The notes under the pieces are model-generated. The model ran no database searches. It saw nothing but the letters and a program-made list of their open reading frames with translations, and was not told the DNA's origin. A DNA stretch of 64,000 nucleotides from Bacillus sp. EB01 (GTDB lineage: Bacteria > Bacillota > Bacilli > Bacillales > Cytobacillaceae): positions 2,362,272 through 2,426,271 of the forward strand of contig NZ_HG964497.1 of the NCBI RefSeq assembly GCF_000613125.1, in the 5' to 3' direction. Positions within the stretch are counted from its first letter, which is position 1; each line of letters begins with the position of its first letter. This document shows positions 1 to 7,847 of the stretch, piece after piece. A program made the translations under genes and the position numbers.

Positions 1-2
1 GG

Positions 3-1208
3 AGCACAAATTCCCAAATTAAACGAGAATCAGGGAAACTGGGTGGCGTGGTCAGCCAGACTGTATCTGTGAAAAATTCTTTGAACCATTCTATTCTAAG
101 CCGCCAAAATATTGGGGTACGATTGTCCCAAACCGTCCAATCCATGGATCAGCTCCAATTACGAGTGAATGAACTCTGTCAGTTCATTGACCACGCAATG
201 AACCGGTATACAACCGCGGATGAACACCTTAACAGGAGAGCACACGATCTGGTGGCAAAGTGGAATGCCGTTCAAGCACAGCAGGCTGAGAGAGGCAAAG
301 ATGCAAACGAGAGTCTAAAATCCCAGCAGGCTAAAAGTGAGAATCAATCCAAGAATCACTCAGAAGGTCTGTATAAAATTTTCAAATATTTTAACGACCT
401 CAATGAAGAGATCAGCGGCTTCGACAAAGCACTGATTGCTTCCCAGACCGTTTCCGTGTTAGGGTCCCTTTTTTTTGCGCGAAATCTCGGCATCAACTAT
501 ATAGGCGGGAAGCCGAACTTGTGGAATCGTATAATAGGCGGGTATAAGTTCTCGGTCACTGCCCCTTCGTCATGGACGAGCGCAAGCGGGTACAGCTCGA
601 AAACAGCTCGTTTCCTATATAATACGGCACGTTCGCAAACAAGCAATCCCTTTGGAAAAATGGCGCGGAATTTTCTTGCTACCTATACAAGTCCATCTGC
701 CCTATTGAAACATGCCGCGGGATTCCCGAAGCATGCGACCCACATGAAAGCCACGACGCTCGCGGACTCTTTTCAGAGAAGGATTACGATGGGGGCTAAA
801 GATATGGCTAGCACCCTAGCAGAAGCGAAAGGTTTTGCGAGGCTTGGAAAGGGGATTCCGATTGTTGGAACCCTAATCACAATAGGAGCTGGTGTCGCGG
901 AATATGCTAACCCCAAAAATGGCGATCTTAGCCAGTTTGAAAGAACAGGAAGAGCCTTAGGTGGAATTGGTGCCGATTTGGTAGCGATTGGGGCAGGTGC
1001 CAAAGCTGGTGCCTTAATAGGAGGCGCAATCGGAGGCCCAATTGGAGTAATTGTCGGAGGGGCTGCCGGGGGACTTGCGGGGGCTATCTTCAGTCCGAAA
1101 GTTGGCGACATCGGTAAAGATCTTGGAGGGGCAATCGGCAAAGGGCTGGAAAATGTCGGAAAAGGGATTGGTAGCGGCTTTAAATCAGTGGTTAGTTGGT
1201 TTAACTAG
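3..1208 (+). CDS. Type VII secretion effector, WXG/LXG-like with glycine-zipper C-terminus; 5' end outside window
   Basis: The frame is open to the left edge; the first possible start inside is GTG at 48, but codons before it read like the beginning of a WXG-type helical domain, so only a few residues are probably missing. Counting from codon 48, the first ~90 residues look helical and polar, ending in an 'FIDHAMNRYTTAD' helix. A hydrophobic stretch follows near residues 130-150, then a linker. The last ~90 residues are a glycine zipper with repeated GxxxG/GGxxGG steps (about 305-345) and an amphipathic 'GSGFKSVVSWFN' tail. Glycine zippers insert in membranes, and T7SS toxins of this kind (TelE type) are known; membrane attack is inferred. 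Three small membrane proteins follow at once, as expected for immunity genes. A second open frame (1-72, TGA at 70-72) might be the end of an upstream gene. Confidence 0.7.
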   Translation, partial: STNSQIKRESGKLGGVVSQTVSVKNSLNHSILSRQNIGVRLSQTVQSMDQLQLRVNELCQFIDHAMNRYTTADEHLNRRAHDLVAKWNAVQAQQAERGKDANESLKSQQAKSENQSKNHSEGLYKIFKYFNDLNEEISGFDKALIASQTVSVLGSLFFARNLGINYIGGKPNLWNRIIGGYKFSVTAPSSWTSASGYSSKTARFLYNTARSQTSNPFGKMARNFLATYTSPSALLKHAAGFPKHATHMKATTLADSFQRRITMGAKDMASTLAEAKGFARLGKGIPIVGTLITIGAGVAEYANPKNGDLSQFERTGRALGGIGADLVAIGAGAKAGALIGGAIGGPIGVIVGGAAGGLAGAIFSPKVGDIGKDLGGAIGKGLENVGKGIGSGFKSVVSWFN

Positions 1209-1238
1209 AAAAACATTTTCATAAGGTGGAGAACTTTT

Positions 1239-1586
1239 GTGAGTATTGAAGGTTTTATTTCTATTTTTTTAGACTTCCTCACCTTGTGGTGGGGCGTCCA
1301 GTGGACGTATGCACTGACTGTCCTGTTGCTGGGCAGTGTAATGGTTGACTATTATGATTGGGGAACATGGGAAGATCCCCAAAATATCGTGCAGAAGACC
1401 CTAACGTTTATTATGGCGTTTTTAATTGGGGTTGGGCCCTACTTTTATAAAAAATTTAGATTTGAGAAGAAGTACAATTGGTATAAATGGCGACTTGCCT
1501 TCCTTGGCCTCCTCATTGGCGGTGGACTCGCAGCTATGCTAGTCTTCCAAATAATTAAAACGATATTGAACTTTCTGTTTTTATAG
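1239..1586 (+). CDS. Small membrane protein, putative immunity protein (copy 1 of 3)
   Basis: 115 aa, GTG start with AAGGTGGAG 8 nt upstream. It is very hydrophobic, with three to four likely membrane segments (about 5-20, 24-38, 50-68, 86-112) and a conserved aromatic/acidic patch 'DYYDWGTWEDPQN' between segments 2 and 3. It is near-identical in layout to the two following copies. It begins 30 bp after a glycine-zipper effector, the usual place for a protein that protects the producer's own membrane. I recognise no named domain. The immunity role is inferred from position, membrane topology and toxin type; a structural or secretion-accessory role is the alternative. Confidence 0.65.
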   Translation: MSIEGFISIFLDFLTLWWGVQWTYALTVLLLGSVMVDYYDWGTWEDPQNIVQKTLTFIMAFLIGVGPYFYKKFRFEKKYNWYKWRLAFLGLLIGGGLAAMLVFQIIKTILNFLFL

Positions 1587-1615
1587 AAAAAGAATTCTGT
1601 TGGGTGAGAACTAGT

Positions 1616-1964
1616 GTGAGTATAGAAGGAATTGTTACTGTTTTTTTGGACTTTATCATGCTGTGGTGGGCATTTCATTGGGGGATTTTCACTGACTGTC
1701 CTGGTACTGGGCAGTGTCATGGTTGATTATTATGATTGGGGTACATGGGAACATCCCCAAAATGTCTTACAAAAGATCATCAATTTTCTCATGGCCTCCA
1801 TGTGGGGAGCAGGGCCTTACATTTACAAGTTATTTAGATTTAAAAAGAAGTATAACTGGTTTACCTGGCGGCTTGCCTTCCTTAGCTTACTCATTGGGGG
1901 CGGAATCGCAGCATTCCTAGTCTTCCAATTGACTGAATCGGTTCTGAAGTTCCTATTTTTATAG
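1616..1964 (+). pseudogene. Putative immunity protein copy 2, frameshifted
   Basis: The paralogous start is GTG 1616 (SIEGIVTVFLDF, matching copies 1 and 3), but that frame hits TGA in the 1720s. The rest of the family sequence ('LTVLVLGSVMVDYYDWGTW' to 'LKFLFL') continues in another frame to 1964. Aligned with copies 1 and 3, the segment around 1678-1705 is one base longer; removing one G from the run of five at about 1684-1688 restores a full 115-residue paralog. A start further in (ATG/TTG near 1632) would give a shorter protein without the first membrane segment. It is either a real inactivating insertion, a phase-variable tract, or a sequencing error. Confidence 0.7.
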
Positions 1965-1993
1965 AAATTACATTTTTATAAGGTAGAACTAGT

Positions 1994-2341
1994 GTGAGTG
2001 TTGAAGGATTTGTTTCTGTTTTTTTAGATTTTCTGATCTTGTGGTGGGGAGGCCAGTGGGCGTTTGCATTGACTATCCTGGTGCTGGGCAGTGCTATGGT
2101 TGAGTATTGTGAATGGGGAACATGGGAAAATCCCAAAAATATCGTGCAAAAGACACTCACTTTTATTATGGTATTTTTAATAAGGGCAGGGCCCTACATT
2201 TATAAAAAATTCAGTTTTGAAAAGAAGTACAACTGGTATAAATGGCGACTTGCCTTCCTTGGCGTGCTCATTGGGGGAGGAATCGCAGCGATGCAAGTTT
2301 TCCAATTGATTAAAGCAGTTCTGAATTTCCTGTTTTCATAG
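1994..2341 (+). CDS. Small membrane protein, putative immunity protein (copy 3 of 3)
   Basis: 115 aa, GTG start preceded by AAGGTAG. Same hydrophobic layout as copy 1, with 'EYCEWGTWENPKN' replacing the aromatic/acidic patch and several substitutions in the membrane segments, so it has diverged while staying intact. It ends 15 bp before the next gene. Divergent tandem immunity paralogs are known at polymorphic-toxin loci, where they can protect against variant toxins carried by relatives; that role is inference here. Confidence 0.65.
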   Translation: MSVEGFVSVFLDFLILWWGGQWAFALTILVLGSAMVEYCEWGTWENPKNIVQKTLTFIMVFLIRAGPYIYKKFSFEKKYNWYKWRLAFLGVLIGGGIAAMQVFQLIKAVLNFLFS

Positions 2342-2356
2342 AATGGAGTGTATAAC

Positions 2357-3163
2357 ATGAAACCTGTTCTTTCCTGCACCACTGAAGAGCTTGCCTTGCT
2401 GGTCACCCTTTGCGGCCATCCAGGCTTGGCGAAAGGGATTGCGGAAAACTCGATGGGAAAACGAAGCACAAAGGAGTGGGAGGCGATCATGGATGCGACC
2501 GCCCATCAGCTGATGTTGAAAGGAATATGGGATGACGAGCGGGATGCGCGTGAGGAAACTCCGCTAAGTGACGAGATGATACAGTTTGTACAGTCCTTTA
2601 TCGATTCTAAGTATATGATCCGTTGTTCGAATCTTCCGCAGCAGCATCTTCTGATGATTCACCATATCGAAGGCAGAACTTGGCTGTCCAACCTGGTAGT
2701 CAAGAATGTCATCCATGAATTTGCCTATATCACTCAGGATGAGATTCCGGGCATGATAAAGGATTATTACCAGTTTACCCACCATGGGACTGGAGAAGAG
2801 GCTTCCTTCTCTCTTAGCGACCAGGCATTCGATTGGCTGAGCGATGCGAGGAATGTTAAAAAGGTATTGAAGAAGAGCAGCTTTTCGGAGGATGAAAAGG
2901 AGAGTTTCGAACAGTTCCTTGCCGCATTGGATGAGCAACAATGGTCACTGTACAATATTTCGTTTTTCCATCTTCCTGATGTGGATGCGAATCCGCTGCT
3001 TGAAAACATCCTGTTTTTCCTGCCATCCCACAATGGCATTTGGACAGCAGAATACACACACCATCCGGAAACGCCAGTTCATATCAAGCTGGAAACCCTT
3101 GAGGAGTGGTACAAACTTCTGGATGGTGTAGGCTTTATTGCTGAGAGGGCCGGAGCTCAATAA
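2357..3163 (+). CDS. T7SS-locus protein of unknown function, possibly EspG-like chaperone
   Basis: 268 aa from ATG 2357, chosen because GGAG lies 8 nt upstream (GTG 2348 in frame is too close to it). Soluble, no signal peptide, acidic. The order is an N-terminal 'LSCTTEELALLVTLCG' helix, a central region rich in aromatic/His residues ('QQHLLMIHHIEG'), then a helical acidic segment and a C-terminal beta-rich part. It follows the effector and immunity genes by 15 bp and is probably co-transcribed. The overall plan (about 270 aa; 'LS..EL..L' start; paired domains) resembles EspG secretion chaperones of mycobacterial ESX systems, a weak impression from reading alone. It could equally be another Bacillus T7SS accessory family. 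Confidence 0.5.
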   Translation: MKPVLSCTTEELALLVTLCGHPGLAKGIAENSMGKRSTKEWEAIMDATAHQLMLKGIWDDERDAREETPLSDEMIQFVQSFIDSKYMIRCSNLPQQHLLMIHHIEGRTWLSNLVVKNVIHEFAYITQDEIPGMIKDYYQFTHHGTGEEASFSLSDQAFDWLSDARNVKKVLKKSSFSEDEKESFEQFLAALDEQQWSLYNISFFHLPDVDANPLLENILFFLPSHNGIWTAEYTHHPETPVHIKLETLEEWYKLLDGVGFIAERAGAQ

Positions 3164-3256
3164 ATTGGCGGTGCGTCATTTCTTGGGACACACTTTCTTT
3201 GCAAGGCAGAGATCTTTGTCAATTAATAATAAACCTATGACAGTAGATTTTAAAGA

Positions 3257-3464
3257 GTGAAGGTGAGCAAATGGGAATCAACGCAGGCTGGTAAGCTGAG
3301 GAACCAGTCTGATGAGCTCCTGGATAATAAAAGCTCTCTTTTGTATATGTCAAATGCAGTGTTAACAGCGCCTGGCTGGCAGAGGAAATGTGTACATACA
3401 GAGGCCGCTGGACAGCATCAACCGGGAGATCTTTGCCCCGAACTTATATAGGTCTTGCGTATAG
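3257..3464 (+). pseudogene. Decayed WXG-type (ESX-like) reading frame
   Basis: One frame reads 'AGKLRNQSDELLDNKSSLL' then '..APGWQ'; after a one-base shift near 3378 another frame reads 'GNVYIQRPLDSINREIFA'. Together they resemble a WXG100-type helical hairpin (helix, W-x-G-like turn, helix with L..I..EI), broken by a frameshift and with no sensible end. It sits at the end of the T7SS effector locus, where small WXG partners are common. The identification rests on pattern only. Confidence 0.4.
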
Positions 3465-3505
3465 TGAAAATTATTTTGTTTTGATTTGCACTATAGAACT
3501 ACTTC

Positions 3506-3541
3506 AGGGATTTAGATATCTTTATCTAAATCCCTTTTCTA
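3506..3541 (+). terminator. Rho-independent terminator of the T7SS locus
   Basis: Perfect 13-bp stem (agggatttagata / tatctaaatccct) with a 4-nt loop, followed by TTTTCT. It closes the effector locus; 3542-3742 is AT-rich leader for the next operon. Confidence 0.85.
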
Positions 3542-3742
3542 TTTCCAACCGAAACTGAATTTAGAATGAACTTTTAGACGTCTTTATTTTACCTATACTC
3601 TTTCTACTTATTTCCCCCTAATTACTTCCTTTCTCTGATAATTCTAATCTTCTTATCCTTCTTTCTTAATGATATTCTCCTACTTTTCTCATTTTCAAAA
3701 GGTAATTTAATAGTAACGAAACTAGTATTGGAGGATACAGAG

Positions 3743-4930
3743 ATGAAAATTGTAATTGTACCGTCTGGATTTAAGGAATGTTTGGATGCGGAGGATGTGG
3801 CTTTGGCGATGGAACGTGGTGTGAGGAGGTATGATGAATCGATTGAAATGGAAGTTATTCCGATGATCGATGGCGGTGAAGGGTTTGCCAGAACCATCGT
3901 TAACTTAAAAGGTGGGGAACTGATATATAAGAACGTCACAGGACCGGTTGGTGAGAAGATTGAAAGTTATTTCGGACTATTTGTAGAGAATGGGAAACGG
4001 ACTGCTGTTATTGAAATGGCTGCTGTTGCAGGATTGAAGCTGGTACCCCGGGATATAAGAAATCCGTTAAAAACAACCACCTATGGAGTAGGAGAGTTGA
4101 TTGTTGCCGCGCTTGATATTGGCGTTGATAATATTTTAATTGGCTGTGGTGATTCCGGTACATCAGATGGCGGTGCAGGTATGGCACAAGCGCTTGGAGC
4201 CAGGTTTTTTGATAAAGAAAAGCAGCCAGTTACCATAAATGGCGGGGAAGACTTGCTGAAAGTGGGTTCTATTGATGTGTCTTATTTAGATAGAAGATTG
4301 CAGAGTGTTTCTATTGATGTCGCATGTAACTGGAAAAACATTTTATGCGGGGAGAAGGGGGTTGCGCGTGTATTTGGACCGCAAAAGGGGGCAACTCCGC
4401 AACAAGTTGAAAAACTGTCATTAGCCTTGGAACACTATGCAGATTTAATACAAGAAGCAGTTGGTTTGGATGTCAGAACTATACCAGGCAGCGGGGCGTC
4501 CGGGGGATTGGGAGCTGGACTGATTGCCTTCGCAGGTGCGACATTGCATCCACGTTTTGAGATTATCAAGCACTACATAAAAATAACCGAAACAATTTCT
4601 TCAGCAGATGTTGTTTTTACAGCAGAAGGCAGTCTCGATTTTCAAACACCAAATGGGAAAATCCCGGCGGAAGTAGCGAGGATTGCTAAAGAAAATAACA
4701 TCCCAGTTATAGCTATTACTGGGACAATCGGTAAAGGAGCCGAGCTGAATTATCATGCAGGAATCGATGCCTATAGCAGTATCATCCCAAAACCAACTTC
4801 CTTGGAAAAGGCAATAAGGAAAGCGCCACAATGGATAGAGGAGACTACAGAATCAGTATTGCGGCAATTAGCGATTGGAATTGGAATTGCTGAAAGGAAG
4901 TTGTTTAAAGCGAGTGTCTATCAAAAATGA
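3743..4930 (+). CDS. glxK: Glycerate kinase
   Basis: 395 aa, ATG 3743 with GGAGGA 8 nt upstream (TTG 3728 would sit inside the ribosome site). Phosphorylates glycerate with ATP, feeding it into glycolysis. Family hallmarks in order: 'KIVIVPSGFKECLDAEDVA' at the N-terminus, 'MIDGGEGFA', 'GCGDSGTSDGGAGMAQALGA' mid-protein, 'GSGASGGLGAGL' and a C-terminal 'TAEGSLDFQTPNGK'. Length is normal for the GarK/GlxK family. The last 4 nt overlap the start of a carboxylate carrier, so uptake and phosphorylation are likely coupled. The 2- versus 3-phosphoglycerate product cannot be read from sequence. Confidence 0.93.
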   Translation: MKIVIVPSGFKECLDAEDVALAMERGVRRYDESIEMEVIPMIDGGEGFARTIVNLKGGELIYKNVTGPVGEKIESYFGLFVENGKRTAVIEMAAVAGLKLVPRDIRNPLKTTTYGVGELIVAALDIGVDNILIGCGDSGTSDGGAGMAQALGARFFDKEKQPVTINGGEDLLKVGSIDVSYLDRRLQSVSIDVACNWKNILCGEKGVARVFGPQKGATPQQVEKLSLALEHYADLIQEAVGLDVRTIPGSGASGGLGAGLIAFAGATLHPRFEIIKHYIKITETISSADVVFTAEGSLDFQTPNGKIPAEVARIAKENNIPVIAITGTIGKGAELNYHAGIDAYSSIIPKPTSLEKAIRKAPQWIEETTESVLRQLAIGIGIAERKLFKASVYQK

Positions 4931-6378
4931 TGACACGAATGGAGAAACATATTAATAAGGATAACCGTTTTGCAGCATGGAAAACTCAGCTTACCAGGAA
5001 ATCAAAAGTGATTATAGGTATACACATATTTATTTTAATAACTATAGCATTATTAGATGGTCTGGACTATAGTGCGAAAATATCCTTATTTGCTTTTTTA
5101 TCAGCAATGATATTATGGGTCTCAACGACAATTCCGGCTGGGTTAATCGCGCTTTCCCTAATTGTATTCATCGTACTGGTGAAAGCAGGGGAACCGGATT
5201 TATTATACGCTTCGCTTTCTGAGGAAGTGGTTTGGCTGATGATTGGTTCATTTATTATTGGGGAGGCAGTAAAAAGATCCGGATTAGCGGAACGATTGAC
5301 TCTTTTCATAGTAAGTAAGTCGAATAAAAAAAGCGGGATCCTCCTTGCGTTAAGTTCGGTTATTTTCTCTTCCGCTTTCTTTATTCCTTCAACTTCCGGA
5401 CGAGCAGCTCTATCCATGCCGATTATAAAACAGTTGGGCCAAAAATTCACTGATAAAGAAAAACGTGTTATAGCGGTTTTGGCACCTGTGATTATCTTAA
5501 TGAGTACATCAGCAACTTTAATAGGAGCAGGATCTCATTTAATTGGAATCGGTTTATTGGAAAGTACAGCAGGTCAATCGATTTCCTATATCCAGTGGTT
5601 CGTATGGGGAGTTCCATTTGCTATAGTTGTTTCACTATTTTCGTTCATTTTAATAGGATGGATTTTATGGCCTAAAGGAGGCCAGAAGGTTGTTGAACGT
5701 GTGTCAAGCGAAGAGGAAAACATACTTAGCAAACAGATAAATGACAAAGAAAAAAAGACTATGATCTTAATTTTGGTTTTAATTATTGGATGGATGACAG
5801 AATACGTCCATGGTTATGATATAGCATTCATTACAATGGTGGGCGCAATCCTTATCATGCTGCCGAATTATGGTGTGATTAGCTGGAAACAAGGTATCAA
5901 TTCGGTATCATGGAATTTGATACTCTTTGTTGCTGCAGCAACCGCGCTTGGAAAAGTATTGGTTGATACGGGTATCGTCAAATGGATTGAAAATGAAACT
6001 TTGCATGTTCTGAATTTGTTTACAGGTGCGCCGGACTGGGTCATTGTCTTACTGATCTTGCTGGTAACTGTAACGAGTCATTTATATATTACATCGCATA
6101 CGACTCGGGCCATTGTCTTGATTCCAGGCTTATTGGTATTCGGTCAAGCGATTGGGGTGAATCCTTCGACAGTTGTTTTTTTGAGTCAGATAGGGATGAA
6201 TTATTGTGTAACTGTTCCTGTAAGCTCGAAAGCTTTGCTTCTCTTTTATGAAGAGGGAGAAATTTCCTATCATGCAAGCGATCTAGTGAAAATCAGCATC
6301 ATCCTTATGCCGGTTTATATCCTTACCATCATGCTGTTTTATGTTTCATATTGGCACTGGACCGGGATGCAATTGTAG
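4927..6378 (+). CDS. SLC13/DASS-family anion:Na+ symporter
   Basis: 483 aa integral membrane protein with about a dozen hydrophobic segments. ATG 4927 overlaps the glycerate kinase stop (ATGA), so the two are translationally coupled. Family features include a repeated Ser/Thr-rich motif in each half ('FIPSTSGRAALSMPI' and 'LYITSHTTRAIVLIPGLL'), corresponding to the Ser-Asn/Thr substrate and sodium sites of DASS carriers. A long cytosolic loop lies around residues 250-275. Context suggests glycerate, tartronate or a related carboxylate as substrate; that is inference. The family also carries dicarboxylates, citrate and sulfate. Confidence 0.85.
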   Translation: MMTRMEKHINKDNRFAAWKTQLTRKSKVIIGIHIFILITIALLDGLDYSAKISLFAFLSAMILWVSTTIPAGLIALSLIVFIVLVKAGEPDLLYASLSEEVVWLMIGSFIIGEAVKRSGLAERLTLFIVSKSNKKSGILLALSSVIFSSAFFIPSTSGRAALSMPIIKQLGQKFTDKEKRVIAVLAPVIILMSTSATLIGAGSHLIGIGLLESTAGQSISYIQWFVWGVPFAIVVSLFSFILIGWILWPKGGQKVVERVSSEEENILSKQINDKEKKTMILILVLIIGWMTEYVHGYDIAFITMVGAILIMLPNYGVISWKQGINSVSWNLILFVAAATALGKVLVDTGIVKWIENETLHVLNLFTGAPDWVIVLLILLVTVTSHLYITSHTTRAIVLIPGLLVFGQAIGVNPSTVVFLSQIGMNYCVTVPVSSKALLLFYEEGEISYHASDLVKISIILMPVYILTIMLFYVSYWHWTGMQL

Positions 6379-6395
6379 GAGGGCGTGAGTTTTAG

Positions 6396-6431
6396 AGGGA
6401 GTATGAATGCACTTAAGTATTTGTACTCCCT
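6396..6431 (+). terminator. Weak inverted repeat after the carrier gene
   Basis: agggagta / tactccct, 8-bp stem with a 20-nt loop and no clear T-run. It may help end the glxK operon or be chance. The remainder up to the riboswitch (6432-6615) is non-coding, with a possible extended -10 (TGgTATTAT, 6587-6595) for the queuosine operon. Confidence 0.3.
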
Positions 6432-6615
6432 TGTCCATGCATGGCGGCTTCATGTCATTTGTCCCGCAGGCCTAAGCAAGGATAATGAAGGTTGTTGTTT
6501 ACTGTTTTTATGGGTGCGGACAGTCTCTAAAATAGGTATAAGTTAAGAAAGATTTTTCTTTTTTAGTATAACTTTGTCGAAATGTGTGGTATTATGACGA
6601 TATAATTTTATATAC

Positions 6616-6647
6616 AGAGGTTCTAGCTACCCTCTTTAAAAAACTAA
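6616..6647 (+). promoter_or_regulatory. preQ1-I riboswitch aptamer
   Basis: The sequence matches the class I preQ1 aptamer almost base for base: stem AGAGG/CCTCT around 'ttctagcta', then an A-rich tail ending 'aaaaaactaa' that forms the pseudoknot. The 7-nt aactaag (6642-6648) can also pair with cttagtt (6667-6673), an antiterminator that excludes the downstream terminator. Ligand binding should hide aactaa, let the terminator form and switch off queC-queD-queE-folE. The loop appears shorter than many homologs. Confidence 0.93.
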
Positions 6648-6652
6648 GAAGA

Positions 6653-6686
6653 AACAGCACTGCTATCTTAGTTGTGCTGTTTTTTT
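6653..6686 (+). terminator. Riboswitch-controlled attenuator
   Basis: Stem aacagcac (6653-6660) / gtgctgtt (6674-6681) followed by T's, 20 bp before queC. It is mutually exclusive with the aactaag:cttagtt antiterminator, so it acts as the expression platform of the preQ1 riboswitch. Confidence 0.88.
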
Positions 6687-6705
6687 GTTGGAAAGGGAAG
6701 TTTTT

Positions 6706-7368
6706 ATGTTAAAAGATGAAAAAGCGATTGTCGTTTTTAGTGGAGGCCAGGACAGTACTACCTGTCTTTTTTGGGCTATGGAACAATTTGCAAAGGTGAC
6801 CGCTGTTACATTTGATTACAATCAGAGGCACATCACAGAAATTGAAAGTGCAAAAAATATAACAAAAGAGCTTGGCATTGAGCACCATATCCTTGATATG
6901 AGCCTTCTTAACCAGCTCGCCCCGAATGCATTGACCCGCGAAGATATCGCAGTGAAGGATGGGGAAGATGGCGGGCTGCCTTCCACGTTTGTACCGGGAA
7001 GGAATTTGCTCTTTATGTCATTCGCAGGTGTTCTGGCAAGTCAAATTGGGGCCAAGCATATCGTAACCGGAGTTTGCGAAACGGATTTCAGCGGGTATCC
7101 GGACTGCCGCGATATTTTCGTTAAATCGCTCAACGTAACTCTAAATCTATCAATGGACCAGAATTTTGTCATTCATACCCCATTAATGTGGCTCAATAAA
7201 GCTGAAACTTGGAAAATGGCAGATAAGCTTGGCGCGTTTGATTTTGTACGGAAAAAGACACTTACATGCTATAACGGAATCATTGCTGACGGCTGCGGCG
7301 AGTGTCCTGCATGCAAACTAAGGAAAAAAGGCCTGGATGATTATCTGGCAGAACGGAATGGGTTGTAA
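6706..7368 (+). CDS. queC: 7-cyano-7-deazaguanine synthase QueC
   Basis: 220 aa, ATG 6706 with GAAAGGGA upstream. Converts 7-carboxy-7-deazaguanine to preQ0 using ATP and ammonia, the last step before preQ1 in queuosine synthesis. The PP-loop 'SGGQDSTTC' is near residue 13; the C-terminal zinc cluster '[10 protein letters not shown]' uses Cys residues in CxxC spacing with an upstream Cys ('TLTCYNG'). Length is typical. First gene of the riboswitch-controlled operon, 2 nt before queD. Confidence 0.97.
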   Translation: MLKDEKAIVVFSGGQDSTTCLFWAMEQFAKVTAVTFDYNQRHITEIESAKNITKELGIEHHILDMSLLNQLAPNALTREDIAVKDGEDGGLPSTFVPGRNLLFMSFAGVLASQIGAKHIVTGVCETDFSGYPDCRDIFVKSLNVTLNLSMDQNFVIHTPLMWLNKAETWKMADKLGAFDFVRKKTLTCYNGIIADGCGECPACKLRKKGLDDYLAERNGL

Positions 7369-7370
7369 AG

Positions 7371-7847
7371 ATGTATGGATTTAGGATTGTAGATAAATTG
7401 CAGAAGATTGATGAAGATATAAAGCGGGATGAACTTAAATACCATTCAAAACGAGTCCTTGTCAGCAAGGAGTTTACGTTTGATGCCGCCCACCATTTAC
7501 ATAACTATGAGGGTAAATGCAAAAATCTTCATGGCCATACGTACAAAGTCATTTTTGGAATTAGCGGGTTTGTGGATGAGCGTGGACTTATGATTGATTT
7601 TGGCGATATTAAGGAAATTTGGAAGTCCGAAATTGAAGTGTTCTTAGATCATCGGTACTTGAATGAAACCCTGCCGCCTATGAATACAACAGCGGAGAAT
7701 ATGGTTGTCTGGATTTATGAAAAAATGGCTGAATCTCTTAAAAACCGTGACGAACAGTACATGGGAGCACGGGTTGAATTCGTCCGGCTCTATGAGACTC
7801 CAACAAGCTTTGCAGAAGCGAGAAGGGAGTGGATGGAGATTGAGTAA
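7371..7847 (+). CDS. queD: 6-carboxytetrahydropterin synthase QueD
   Basis: 158 aa, T-fold enzyme turning dihydroneopterin triphosphate into 6-carboxytetrahydropterin. Zinc ligands are in 'FDAAHHLHNY' and 'NLHGHTYKV'; the catalytic base region 'LDHRYLNE' follows, then 'PTTAEN'-like 'MNTTAENMVVWIYE' and a C-terminal 'VRLYETPTSFAEA' with the substrate-binding Glu. It carries an N-terminal extension of about 30 residues before 'SKEFTFDAAH', as in Bacillus QueD. It overlaps queE by 8 nt. Confidence 0.97.
   Translation: MYGFRIVDKLQKIDEDIKRDELKYHSKRVLVSKEFTFDAAHHLHNYEGKCKNLHGHTYKVIFGISGFVDERGLMIDFGDIKEIWKSEIEVFLDHRYLNETLPPMNTTAENMVVWIYEKMAESLKNRDEQYMGARVEFVRLYETPTSFAEARREWMEIE

Larger units (their letters stand above)
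1239..2341 (+). repeat. Tandem gene triplication, unit about 378 bp
   Basis: Start codons fall at 1239, 1616 and 1994, a spacing of 377 and 378 bp. Coding and short intergenic parts repeat together, including the 'ctagtgtgag' start context of copies 2 and 3 and the 3' 'aagaagtacaa(c/t)tgg' region. High nucleotide similarity over whole units points to fairly recent unequal crossing-over. Confidence 0.8.

Noticed and set aside
773..1141. Long minus-strand frame inside the T7SS effector gene
   Set aside because: Pro/Ala-rich shadow of the glycine-zipper coding sequence; no ribosome site.
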